Assembly (NCBI GenBank): GCA_027294185.1
Contig: JAPUME010000151.1
Span: 1-7,281, forward strand
Reading direction: 5' to 3'
Length of the DNA stretch: 7,281 nucleotides
Source: Acidobacteriota bacterium
GTDB taxonomy: Bacteria > Acidobacteriota > Terriglobia > UBA7540 > JAPUME01
The position numbers and the translations under genes were made by a program. The notes under the pieces were generated by a model. That model had not been told where the DNA came from. It made no database searches and saw only the letters and a list, made by a program, of their open reading frames with translations. Position 1 is the first letter of the stretch. Each line of letters begins with the position of its first letter. Shown one piece after another: positions 1-6,020 of this stretch.

Positions 1-1088
1 TAACCGACGACAGCCGCATTCGTGCTGTATTCCCCACACTGGAAATGGCGCGGCAGAAGGGCGCTCGTGTGGTCGTCGCATCCCACCTCGGCCGCCCCAG
101 GGGGAAACCCAATCCCAGGATGAGCCTTCGTAGTGTTGGGAAGCGATTGAGCCAAATATTGGGTTGTGAGGTCGCCTTCGCCACCGACTGTGTGGGGGAG
201 GTCGCGGCTCAAGCCGCTGGCGCGTTGAAGGGCGGGGAGGTCCTGCTGCTTGAAAATCTCCGCTTTCATCCTGAAGAGGAGAAGAACGACAGAGCCTTCG
301 CGGGGCAACTGGCGGCGCTGGGGGATGTCTACGTGAACGACGCTTTCGGGTCTGCTCACCGCGCCCACGCCTCGACCGAGGCGATTGCACGGCTGATCCC
401 TGTGGCCGCCGGTGGATTGTTGATGGAGAAGGAACTGGAATATCTGGGCAAAGCGACGCGCAATCCGGCGAAACCTTACGTGGCGATTGTCGGCGGCGCG
501 AAGGTTTCCGACAAAATCGACCTGCTTCAAAACCTGATCCGGCTTACCGACCGAGTGCTGGTGGGGGGCGCGATGGCCTATACGTTCCTCAAGAGCCGGG
601 GGATGAAGGTGGGCGCCTCGCGCGTGGAAGAGGACAAACGGGAGCAGGCTCGGGAGATCCTGGCTCATGCCGAAAAGCTCGGCGTAGAGATCAAGCTGCC
701 CTCGGACCACGTTATCTCAGACCGGATCGATGCGACGGGAAAAGCGCAGCTCGCCTCCACCATTCCCGATGGCATGATGGGGGTGGACATCGGACCCGAG
801 ACGCGGCGAGACTTTGCCGACGCCATCGGGAAAGCCCGCACCATCGTTTGGAACGGGCCGATGGGAGTCTTTGAGGTGGATCAGTTTGCGGAAGGCACCC
901 TCGCCGTTGCGCGGGCCGTGGCCGCCTCTTCCGCCATTTCGATTGTCGGCGGCGGCGATTCGGTGGCTGCGATTGCCAAAGCCGGCGTAGGGTCGAAGAT
1001 TTCACACATTTCGACAGGGGGCGGAGCGTCGCTTGAGTTTCTGTCCGGATTGAAACTGCCCGGCGTCGAAGCCCTGCCCGAAAAATAA
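1..1088 (+). CDS. pgk: Phosphoglycerate kinase, 5'-truncated by window edge
   Basis: Phosphoglycerate kinase transfers a phosphate between 1,3-bisphosphoglycerate and ADP in cytoplasmic glycolysis and gluconeogenesis. The frame is open from base 3 (the first two bases finish a codon outside the window) and reads TDDSRIRAVFPTLEMARQKG, the normal continuation of the N-terminal domain. The ATG at 45 is therefore internal. About 360 residues are present of the usual 390-400, so roughly the first 35, including the conserved D-F-N strand, are missing. Visible family motifs are SHLGRPRG (from base 81), LLLENLRF, VNDAFGSAHR, the hinge stretch VAIVGGAKVSDKI, WNGPMGVFE (from 849), the nucleotide-binding GGGDS (948-962) and the C-terminal ISTGGGASLEFL. 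It ends in TAA at 1086-1088, 28 bases before tpiA, with which it is probably co-transcribed. No frameshift or missing key residue was seen. Identification is very secure. Confidence 0.97.
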   Translation, partial: TDDSRIRAVFPTLEMARQKGARVVVASHLGRPRGKPNPRMSLRSVGKRLSQILGCEVAFATDCVGEVAAQAAGALKGGEVLLLENLRFHPEEEKNDRAFAGQLAALGDVYVNDAFGSAHRAHASTEAIARLIPVAAGGLLMEKELEYLGKATRNPAKPYVAIVGGAKVSDKIDLLQNLIRLTDRVLVGGAMAYTFLKSRGMKVGASRVEEDKREQAREILAHAEKLGVEIKLPSDHVISDRIDATGKAQLASTIPDGMMGVDIGPETRRDFADAIGKARTIVWNGPMGVFEVDQFAEGTLAVARAVAASSAISIVGGGDSVAAIAKAGVGSKISHISTGGGASLEFLSGLKLPGVEALPEK

Positions 1089-1116
1089 TTTAGAATTCCC
1101 CAGCGGGAGAAACTCT

Positions 1117-1875
1117 ATGGCGACGAGACGTCCTTTTTTTGCCGGTAACTGGAAGATGTTTAAGACGGGCGGGCAGGCGGCGGAATTTGTGCGGGACTTT
1201 GCGCCGTTGGTTAAGAACTCTGACCACTGCGATATCGTGCTGGCCCCGCCGTTCACGGCTCTGGAGGCGGTTCGGACGGCGATGGAAGGAACAAACATCG
1301 AATTGGCCGCGCAAAACGTCCACTGGGAAAAAGAGGGGGCTGAGACGGGTGAGGTCTCCGGGTCGATGCTGGTGGCCGCCGGGTGCCGCTACGTCATCAT
1401 CGGCCACTCGGAGCGGCGGCATCACTTCGGCGAGTCGGATGAAGCCGTTCACAAGAAGGTGAAAGCCTCTTTGGAGGAGGGGTTGTTGCCCATTGTTTGC
1501 GTGGGTGAAACCCTGAGTGAACGCGAGAGCGATGAAACACAAAAGATCCTCGAACGACAATTCAACGGGGGACTGGCCGGGTTGACCCCCTCTGAGTTTT
1601 CTCGTATCATCATTGCCTACGAGCCGGTGTGGGCAATCGGCACCGGAAAGACGGCCACGCCGGAGACGGCAGAGGAAGCTCATGCGTTGCTTCGCGGCTT
1701 GACCCGCAAGGCGCAGGGAGAGCCGATGGCTGAGCGGCTTCGCATCCTTTATGGTGGCAGCGTCAAGCCGGATAGCGTTTCCGGCCTGATGGCGCAGGTT
1801 GATATTGACGGAGCGTTGGTGGGCGGCGCCAGCCTGAAACCCGATTCATTCGCCGCCATTGTGAATCACCGTTAG
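1117..1875 (+). CDS. tpiA: Triosephosphate isomerase
   Basis: Interconverts dihydroxyacetone phosphate and glyceraldehyde 3-phosphate in the cytoplasm. The 252-residue protein has the usual full length and all catalytic elements: N11 and K13 in FFAGNWKMFK, the electrophilic H97 in YVIIGHSERR, the base E169 in AYEPVWAIGTGK (which leads into the flexible loop 6), the phosphate-binding LYGGSVKP at 211-218 and GALVGGASLK near the end. The ATG at 1117 is preceded by GGGAGA (1105-1110) at a suitable distance, and the N-terminus aligns with the family, so the start is well supported. It lies 28 bases after pgk and 17 bases before secG, an arrangement of consecutive glycolytic genes followed by secG that is common in bacteria. 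It is probably expressed from a promoter upstream of pgk, outside the window. No anomalies were seen. Confidence 0.98.
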   Translation: MATRRPFFAGNWKMFKTGGQAAEFVRDFAPLVKNSDHCDIVLAPPFTALEAVRTAMEGTNIELAAQNVHWEKEGAETGEVSGSMLVAAGCRYVIIGHSERRHHFGESDEAVHKKVKASLEEGLLPIVCVGETLSERESDETQKILERQFNGGLAGLTPSEFSRIIIAYEPVWAIGTGKTATPETAEEAHALLRGLTRKAQGEPMAERLRILYGGSVKPDSVSGLMAQVDIDGALVGGASLKPDSFAAIVNHR

Positions 1876-1877
1876 CG

Positions 1878-1886
1878 AAGGAGGAG
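1878..1886 (+). promoter_or_regulatory. Strong Shine-Dalgarno that fixes a TTG start for secG
   Basis: The sequence AAGGAGGAG lies just after the tpiA stop. AAGGAGG ends 8 bases before the TTG at 1893 but 23 bases before the first in-frame ATG at 1908. The spacing favours TTG as the real start of secG. Confidence 0.75.
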
Positions 1887-1892
1887 AAGGGT

Positions 1893-2219
1893 TTGCCGGA
1901 TATTGTCATGACGCTGGTTACCGTAGTTCACGTGTTTACCTGCTTACTGATCATTCTGATCGTTATGGTGCAGGGAGGAGGGAACGTGGACATCACGGCG
2001 GCCTTTGGAGGGGCCTCACAGACGGCTTTCGGACCGCGGGGCAGCGTGACCATGCTGCACAAGGCTACCTGGACGCTTGCTGTGATTTTCGTCCTGACCT
2101 CGATTACGCTGGGAGTTTGGGCGAGCAAGGGCTCTTCCGGGTCCATTCTCGAAGGGTCTCCGGCAGCGACGGAGGCGCCGGCGCCGGCGGAACCTGAAAC
2201 TCCTCCCGTCGAGCCCTAG
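1893..2219 (+). CDS. secG: Preprotein translocase subunit SecG
   Basis: SecG is the small accessory subunit of the SecYEG channel in the inner membrane and helps SecA-driven protein export. The 108-residue product shows the classic layout: TM helix 1 at about residues 4-26, the conserved cytoplasmic loop with VQGGG, AFGGASQTAFGPRG (37-50), then TM helix 2 at about 58-78. After this comes a low-complexity tail rich in Pro, Ala and Glu (about 88-108), longer than in minimal SecG proteins; such tails vary between lineages. The TTG start at 1893 is chosen because of the strong ribosome binding site. An ATG at 1908 would remove five residues and is the alternative. It follows tpiA by 17 bases and is probably part of the pgk-tpiA-secG transcript. 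Confidence 0.95.
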   Translation: MPDIVMTLVTVVHVFTCLLIILIVMVQGGGNVDITAAFGGASQTAFGPRGSVTMLHKATWTLAVIFVLTSITLGVWASKGSSGSILEGSPAATEAPAPAEPETPPVEP

Positions 2220-2252
2220 ATTTTCTTAATAACGTGCCCCCCATGTTTTCTT

Positions 2253-2339
2253 GCGGAAGTGGCGGAATTGGCAGACGCACCAGCTTGAGGGGCTGACGCT
2301 TGCAAGAGCGTGGGGGTTCGAATCCCCCCTTCCGCACCA
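2253..2339 (+). tRNA. tRNA-Leu (anticodon GAG)
   Basis: A class II tRNA of 87 bases with CCA encoded. The acceptor stem GCGGAAG (2253-2259) pairs fully with CTTCCGC (2329-2335), followed by discriminator A2336 and CCA 2337-2339. The D stem is GCG/CGC (2262-2264/2276-2278). The anticodon stem CCAGC (2280-2284) faces GCTGA (2292-2296), with a C-A mismatch at its outer pair. The loop TTGAGGG places GAG at 2287-2289, which reads CUU/CUC leucine codons. The long variable arm ACGCT/AGCGT (2296-2300/2307-2311) is typical of tRNA-Leu. The T arm is GGGGG/CCCCC (2312-2316/2324-2328) around TTCGAAT. It lies 33 bases after secG, so it may be processed from the upstream transcript. Seven T residues (2340-2346) follow the CCA directly. 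Confidence 0.97.
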
Positions 2340-2380
2340 TTTTTTTCATTTTCCTCCGTCAAGCAGTTCGCCACAAGACT

Positions 2381-3238
2381 ATGCCGACCTCTTCTCTTTC
2401 CGGCCCTGATCTTCCACAACGAATCAGGCTCAACTCGGTCTTCCCATGCGTCGGGTTCCTCCTTCTGCTCGGATGGACGGGAGTCTGCCCGCTTACGGCT
2501 CAGGTTCCCGATCAGAAACCTCGCGCCTACATTAACGACTACGTTGGAGTTTTGAGCGCCCCCGTACGCGCTCGCATGGAAGCCGTAGCCAGGGAACTGA
2601 ATCAGAAGGCGGGCTCACAGATCGTCGTCGTTATCGTGAACTCGCTCGAGGGTGAGCCGATTGAGAATGTTTCCCTCGATCTGGCCACGCGCTGGGGAAT
2701 CGGGAGCAAGGAGAGAGGAGACACGGGCGCCCTGCTGCTGCTGGCCATTCAGGACCGGCAGAACCGAATCGAGGTCGGCTACGGGTTGGAGCCGGTTCTA
2801 CCCGATGGCCGCGTGGGGGCGATCCTGCGCGACATGCGTCCGCACCTTCAGGCGGGCGATTACGATTCGGCCATCATGCTGGGTTTCGGGGAGATGGCGG
2901 GTGTCGTGGCACGCGAAAACCAGGTGACGCTCGGTTCTCCCATGCCGCAGCCGTCCGGCCGCTCGACGCGCCGCGGGCGAAGGAGTGGGTTGCGCGGGCT
3001 GATACAACTGGTGTTTCTTTTGGGCTTTATCTTTATGCTCTCCCGTCCCCGTCGACGCAGGGCGGGGTGGCACGGCTCCGGCGTCGGTCGCGGTCTGGTT
3101 ATGGGCGGCCTGCTGGGCGCGATGCTCGGAGGCGGAATGCGGGGAGGCTTTGGTGGTGGCGGCGGGTTCAGCAGCGGTGGGTTCGGCGGATTTGGCGGCG
3201 GAGGATTCGGCGGTGGCGGAGCCTCGGGCTCCTGGTGA
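2381..3238 (+). CDS. Exported TPM-domain (YgcG-like) membrane protein with Gly-rich tail
   Basis: A TPM-domain protein of 285 residues (TLP18.3/Psb32/MOLO-1 superfamily, YgcG-like). The first part looks like a signal peptide: basic residues near 14-16, hydrophobic core VGFLLLLGW (24-32) and a probable signal peptidase I site after LTA (40). The TPM domain spans about 49-178 and shows YINDYVGVLS, a hydrophobic strand IVVVIV, GDTGALLLLAIQDRQNRIEVGYGLEPVLPD (113-142, typical of the family) and a final amphipathic helix. A basic linker leads to a TM helix (about 206-221, GLIQLVFLLGFIFML), a cluster SRPRRRR, a second weakly hydrophobic Gly-rich segment (236-252) and a Gly/Phe tail ending ASGSW. 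Family knowledge places the TPM domain outside the cytoplasmic membrane; its biochemical role is poorly defined. The frame is open from within the tRNA, but ATG 2381 is the only good start between the tRNA and the signal peptide; its ribosome binding site is weak. LemA, a frequent partner, lies two genes downstream. Confidence 0.88.
   Translation: MPTSSLSGPDLPQRIRLNSVFPCVGFLLLLGWTGVCPLTAQVPDQKPRAYINDYVGVLSAPVRARMEAVARELNQKAGSQIVVVIVNSLEGEPIENVSLDLATRWGIGSKERGDTGALLLLAIQDRQNRIEVGYGLEPVLPDGRVGAILRDMRPHLQAGDYDSAIMLGFGEMAGVVARENQVTLGSPMPQPSGRSTRRGRRSGLRGLIQLVFLLGFIFMLSRPRRRRAGWHGSGVGRGLVMGGLLGAMLGGGMRGGFGGGGGFSSGGFGGFGGGGFGGGGASGSW
3143..3220 (+). repeat. Gly-rich low-complexity coding tract
   Basis: Imperfect GGN/TTY codon repeats encode the Gly/Phe/Ser-rich tail (residues 255-280) of the TPM protein, with units such as GGFGG and GGGGF. 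The same composition opens long proline-rich false reading frames on the opposite strand. Confidence 0.8.
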
Positions 3239-3264
3239 AAAGTTCGAGCGGATAGGATGGCATT

Positions 3265-3978
3265 ATGGAAAAGGATAAGCTTCTGAATGAATTGGTGACG
3301 CGGCTGCGGGGCGCATATGGGGACAAGTTGGTGAGCGTCGTCCTCTACGGGTCGGCGGCGAGCGGTGAGTTCCACAAGAAATTTTCCGACCTGAATGTGA
3401 TGTGCGTGTTGAAGCGGATCGGATTGGAGGAGTTGGAACTCTCGGGTGAGACGATTCGCTGGTGGCAGAAACAGAAACAACCGCCCCCGATGATGCTCTC
3501 CCGCGAAGAGGTTGAGAACGCCCATGACGCCTTCCCCATCGAGTTTCTGGATATACAGCAGAACCACCGCATCCTGCACGGTGAAGACGTGGTGGCCGCG
3601 ATCAAAGTTCACACTCAGCAGCACCGCCGCCAGGTGGAGCACGAGCTTCGCTCCGGACTGCTGCGCTTGCGGGAGCGCTACCTGGGCATACAGAAGGACA
3701 AGAAAGATGTGGCGCAACTGATGCTCAATTCGCTGTCCACGTTTTCCACACTTTTCCGTCACGCCCTGATCCTGGCCGGGAAGACGGCCCCGGTAAAGAA
3801 GCGGGAAATCTTCAAGGCGACAGCACAGCATTTTTCCATTTCCGCCGAACCTTTTGAGACGTTGCTTGCGACCCGCGAAGGCGTCCGTAAACTGGCAGAC
3901 GGTGAAGTCAGACCCCTGTTTGAAACCTACCTCAGCCAGATTACCCGCATGGCCGAGGCCGTAGACAAACTGGCATAA
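3265..3978 (+). CDS. Nucleotidyltransferase-fold protein with altered metal site (D-x-N)
   Basis: A soluble protein of 237 residues with an N-terminal Pol-beta/MNT-like nucleotidyltransferase signature: VLYGSAASGEFHKKFSDLNV at 26-45, with the G29-S30 pair and D42 in place. The second metal-binding acidic residue of the usual D-x-D is N44. A possible third acidic residue is D96 in PIEFLDIQ, in a following strand. The remaining part (about 105-237) is helical, charged and without a membrane segment, similar in outline to the helical C-terminal domains of kanamycin-nucleotidyltransferase-like or HEPN-linked proteins. The substrate is unknown. Loss of one carboxylate may weaken or abolish catalysis, or reflect a subfamily with one-metal chemistry. 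ATG 3265 has a modest upstream TAGGA at 3254-3257 and the start fits the motif position. It lies 26 bases after the TPM gene, suggesting co-transcription, and 128 bases before lemA. Confidence 0.75.
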   Translation: MEKDKLLNELVTRLRGAYGDKLVSVVLYGSAASGEFHKKFSDLNVMCVLKRIGLEELELSGETIRWWQKQKQPPPMMLSREEVENAHDAFPIEFLDIQQNHRILHGEDVVAAIKVHTQQHRRQVEHELRSGLLRLRERYLGIQKDKKDVAQLMLNSLSTFSTLFRHALILAGKTAPVKKREIFKATAQHFSISAEPFETLLATREGVRKLADGEVRPLFETYLSQITRMAEAVDKLA

Positions 3979-4024
3979 GCGCTGCTGGACTCAGAGGTGA
4001 GTGTCCTCCCCCGCCGGATTGGCT

Positions 4025-4030
4025 TATACT
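4025..4030 (+). promoter_or_regulatory. Possible -10 element of a lemA promoter
   Basis: TATACT matches five of six bases of the sigma-70 -10 consensus and lies in the only gap above 50 bases within the envelope gene block. No good -35 hexamer is found 16-18 bases upstream (TGTCCT at 4002-4007 is poor) and there is no extended -10 TG. If used, transcription would start near 4037, immediately before the first inverted repeat. The call is weak. Confidence 0.3.
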
Positions 4031-4038
4031 AAGAAGGA

Positions 4039-4066
4039 GATTGCATCCATTTTTCTTTGTGCAATC
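4039..4066 (+). promoter_or_regulatory. Inverted repeat GATTGCA-n14-TGCAATC upstream of lemA
   Basis: A perfect 7-base inverted repeat: GATTGCA at 4039-4045 and TGCAATC at 4060-4066, with a T-rich 14-base spacer. It starts 9 bases after the TATACT hexamer, so it could be an RNA hairpin at the 5' end of the leader or a dimeric protein-binding site overlapping the transcription start. Function is inferred only from symmetry and position. Confidence 0.45.
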
Positions 4067-4070
4067 GGTC

Positions 4071-4087
4071 CCGGCCCTGCGGGCTGG
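4071..4087 (+). promoter_or_regulatory. GC-rich hairpin just before the lemA ribosome binding site
   Basis: CCGGCCC (4071-4077) pairs with GGGCTGG (4081-4087) over seven pairs including one G-T, with loop TGC. It ends three bases before AGGAG (4091-4095), the likely lemA ribosome binding site. No T run follows, so it is not a standard intrinsic terminator. It may shape the leader or affect translation initiation. Confidence 0.5.
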
Positions 4088-4106
4088 ATGAGGAGTATTT
4101 CAGACG

Positions 4107-4688
4107 ATGAAGCCGCTTAAGATATTGGGCATTGTGGCCGCTGTGGTGGTCCTGATCGTGATTATCGTGATCTCTTCGGTTGTGGGACGGCGGAATCAGA
4201 TGGTCACCATGCGCGAAGCCGTCCGGCAATCGTGGTCGCAGATTGACGTGGTCATCCAGCGCCGCTCCGACCTGGTGCCGAACCTGGTGGCGACGGTCAA
4301 GGGGATTGCGGCGCAGGAAAAGGAGGTCTTTTCGAACATTGCCGATGCCCGGGCGCGGCTGGCCGGCGCGCAGTCGCCAAGAGACCGAATGGCCGCAAAC
4401 GACAGGCTGACCGGGGCGCTGGGACGTTTGCTGGTGATTGTTGAGAATTACCCGGTGCTGAAATCGAACGAAAACTTCCTGCGGCTGCAAGACGAGCTGG
4501 CCGGCACGGAAAACCGCATCGCCGTCGAGCGCCGCCGCTACAATCAAAGCGTCCAGGCGTATAACACTTACATCCAACTGTTTCCCAACAACCTGGTGGC
4601 TTCCATGTCGGGATTTTCCCAGGAAGAGGGATATTTCGAAGCCGCGCCGGAAGCTCGTGAGGTCCCGGCGGTGCAATTCGCTCAGTAA
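4107..4688 (+). CDS. lemA: LemA family membrane protein
   Basis: A LemA protein of 193 residues, the usual family length. It has an N-terminal TM helix (about 5-27) after a short basic start, then a helical domain. Clear family signatures are QRRSDLVPNLVATVKG (51-66), ENYPVLKSNENFLRLQDELAGTENRI (113-138), ERRRYNQSVQAYN (141-153) and FPNNLVASMSGF (159-170). The last 20 residues are less conserved. From family knowledge it is anchored in the inner membrane with its helical domain on one face; the biochemical role is not established, although lemA genes often neighbour TPM-domain or HtpX-like protease genes. Here the TPM gene lies two genes upstream and a rhomboid protease two genes downstream. 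ATG 4107 is preceded by AGGAG at 4091-4095, a somewhat long 11-base spacing. The leader with two inverted repeats suggests separate control. Family assignment is secure. Confidence 0.95.
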   Translation: MKPLKILGIVAAVVVLIVIIVISSVVGRRNQMVTMREAVRQSWSQIDVVIQRRSDLVPNLVATVKGIAAQEKEVFSNIADARARLAGAQSPRDRMAANDRLTGALGRLLVIVENYPVLKSNENFLRLQDELAGTENRIAVERRRYNQSVQAYNTYIQLFPNNLVASMSGFSQEEGYFEAAPEAREVPAVQFAQ

Positions 4689-4721
4689 GGGCGGAGCGGG
4701 CGGCCGCTTATGACCTTTTGC

Positions 4722-4728
4722 AGGAGAG
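4722..4728 (+). promoter_or_regulatory. Shine-Dalgarno that fixes the phosphatase start
   Basis: AGGAGAG lies a few bases before the ATG at 4733. An in-frame TTG at 4718 would place the start upstream of this site, so ATG 4733 is preferred. It also gives a cleaner signal peptide. Confidence 0.7.
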
Positions 4729-4732
4729 ATTA

Positions 4733-5269
4733 ATGCTCAGGAAAACGCTTCTTGTACTGGTCTTCTTTAGCTGGGCGCCGATGCTTTCGGGGCAGAGTGA
4801 TGCCACAAAGAAAGAATCGGACATCTACAATTTCCTTCGCCTGAATGAAAATTATTGCACGGGAGGGCAGCCGAAAGTCGAGGAGTTAGCCACACTGAAG
4901 GCAACCGGGACACGAGCCATCGTTAACCTGAGACGCCCCTCCGAGTTCGACGAGGCCGCCGAGGTTGCCGAAGCCCGGCGCCTGGGACTCCGCTATTACA
5001 ATATCCCGGTCAACTCCCGCGCTTTTCAAGACGAGCAAGTTGAGCAGTTTCTCGAAATCCTTGAGGATGCGGAAAACCTTCCGGTTTTCATCCACTGCGG
5101 CTCGGCAAGTCGCGTGGGAGGTTTCTGGATGATTCGGCGCGTCCTGGTGGACGGCTGGAGCATCGAGAAAGCCGAAGCCGAAGCTCTGCGTGTCGGCATG
5201 AGATCTCCTTCGGTCAAGGAATTCGCCCGCAGCTACATTGAGCGCCACATGAAAGGTGAGGGCAAGTAA
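4733..5269 (+). CDS. Exported Cys-based phosphatase, DUF442/protein-tyrosine-phosphatase-like
   Basis: A 178-residue protein with an N-terminal signal peptide (MLRKTLLVLVFFSW, cleavage probably near G20-Q21), so it is likely periplasmic or surface-exposed. The mature part has the layout of the beta-lactamase-hydrolase-like phosphatase family (DUF442), related to dual-specificity phosphatases: LRLNENYCTGGQP (36-47, matching the family's SGQP-type strand), GTRAIVNLRRPSEF (59-72), a helix, YYNIPVN (88-94) and the P-loop FIHCGSASRVGGFW (119-132). C122 would be the nucleophile and R127 the phosphate-binding Arg, a C-x4-R spacing that is shorter than the C-x5-R of classical PTPs but seen in this family and in rhodaneses. 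The substrate is unknown; rhodanese-like chemistry is a less likely alternative. It follows lemA by 44 bases and precedes the rhomboid by 25 bases, suggesting co-transcription. The gap to lemA holds a GC-rich 5-pair hairpin (4695-4708) without a proper T run. Confidence 0.82.
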   Translation: MLRKTLLVLVFFSWAPMLSGQSDATKKESDIYNFLRLNENYCTGGQPKVEELATLKATGTRAIVNLRRPSEFDEAAEVAEARRLGLRYYNIPVNSRAFQDEQVEQFLEILEDAENLPVFIHCGSASRVGGFWMIRRVLVDGWSIEKAEAEALRVGMRSPSVKEFARSYIERHMKGEGK

Positions 5270-5294
5270 CCGTTAAGCCTTTCTGGAGCCGCCG

Positions 5295-6020
5295 GTGGTC
5301 TATTACCGCTATCAACAACCGACCATTCGCTTTGGGCCTGAGCTGACGCCCATCGTCAAGCTGCTGATGATCGCGAACGGCTCGATTTTTGTTATCACCT
5401 ACCTGTTGGCCGCCCTGGCCGATATCTACGTTGTGGCCTGGCTGGGACTGCGCCCCTTCGACGTCACCCGCTCGCTTCATATCTGGCAACTGGGAACCTA
5501 CATGTTCCTGCACGGGGGGTTCTTCCACATCCTGTTCAATATGTTCGCGCTCTGGATGTTCGGCTCCGATCTTGAAAAGAGTTGGGGCTCGGATAAGTTT
5601 CTCTTCTACTATTTCCTGACCGGAATCGGAGCGGGCCTGTGTGATGTCCTGGTACACCCGTCGGCGGACAGTGTTACCATCGGGGCATCGGGGGCGGTCT
5701 ACGGGCTGCTGCTCGCTTTCGGGATGACCTATCCCGACCGGCCCATCCTGATTTACTTCGTGATTCCCATCAAGGCAAAGTATTTCGTGATGATTATCGG
5801 CGGGATTGCTTTCCTCAGCGCAGTGGGGTCCTCCGGCTCGGGCATCAGCCATATCGCCCACCTGGGAGGGATGATCTTCGGCTATCTCTATCTGCGGGGG
5901 GGCACGCTTTTCCGTACCCGGCTGCGGTACCACGAATGGAGAGAAGCGCGGCGAAGAAAGAAGTTCAAAGTGTATATGGAAAAAATCAGCCGCGAGGACC
6001 CGGACCGCTGGGTCAACTGA
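5295..6020 (+). CDS. Rhomboid family intramembrane serine protease
   Basis: An inner-membrane protease of 241 residues with six predicted TM helices, the bacterial rhomboid core. The catalytic Ser is S132 in TIGASGAVYG and the catalytic His is H189 in ISHIAHLGGMIFGY; N82 in HILFNMFALWMFG corresponds to the oxyanion-hole Asn of GlpG. HGGFFH before it forms the loop ahead of TM2, and G-x-x-x-G packing is present in the last helix. A basic cytoplasmic tail (about 208-235) follows. The GTG start at 5295 is chosen because TGGAG (5284-5288) lies at proper distance and the N-terminus YYRYQQP plus a following Gly-Pro stretch resembles rhomboids I recall from Acidobacteria. It lies 25 bases after the phosphatase gene and is the last gene of the co-directional block. 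Substrates are unknown; the single-pass TPM and LemA proteins encoded nearby are conceivable but unproven candidates. Confidence 0.93.
   Translation: MVYYRYQQPTIRFGPELTPIVKLLMIANGSIFVITYLLAALADIYVVAWLGLRPFDVTRSLHIWQLGTYMFLHGGFFHILFNMFALWMFGSDLEKSWGSDKFLFYYFLTGIGAGLCDVLVHPSADSVTIGASGAVYGLLLAFGMTYPDRPILIYFVIPIKAKYFVMIIGGIAFLSAVGSSGSGISHIAHLGGMIFGYLYLRGGTLFRTRLRYHEWREARRRKKFKVYMEKISREDPDRWVN

Noticed and set aside
1090..1683. Minus-strand open frame of 197 codons opposite tpiA
   Set aside because: Antisense to an intact, fully conserved triosephosphate isomerase; no recognisable domain.
2300..2380. Upstream extension of the TPM gene to a TTG at 2300
   Set aside because: It would start inside the tRNA and place extra residues before the signal peptide; ATG 2381 is the reasonable start.
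2453..2498. Lipoprotein signal (lipobox) near Cys 36 of the TPM protein
   Set aside because: The residue before the Cys is Val rather than Gly/Ala/Ser, and an LTA signal peptidase I site lies just after it.
2860..3831. Long minus-strand open frame (323 codons) with proline-rich middle
   Set aside because: It overlaps two well-supported plus-strand genes. Its Pro-rich stretch is the complement of the Gly-rich tail of the TPM protein, and no protein family is recognisable.
4694..4709. Terminator between lemA and the phosphatase gene
   Set aside because: The stem has only five pairs plus one wobble and is not directly followed by a T run; the next gene starts shortly after.
5214..5933. Minus-strand open frame of 239 codons opposite the rhomboid gene
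   Set aside because: Antisense to a rhomboid gene with intact catalytic residues; its composition is that of a GC-rich shadow frame.
3143..6020. GlyGly-CTERM substrate and rhombosortase pair (Gly-rich TPM tail plus rhomboid)
   Set aside because: GlyGly-CTERM needs a TM helix and basic residues after the Gly motif; here the Gly-rich stretch is the very end of the protein. The rhomboid also looks like a general GlpG-type enzyme.
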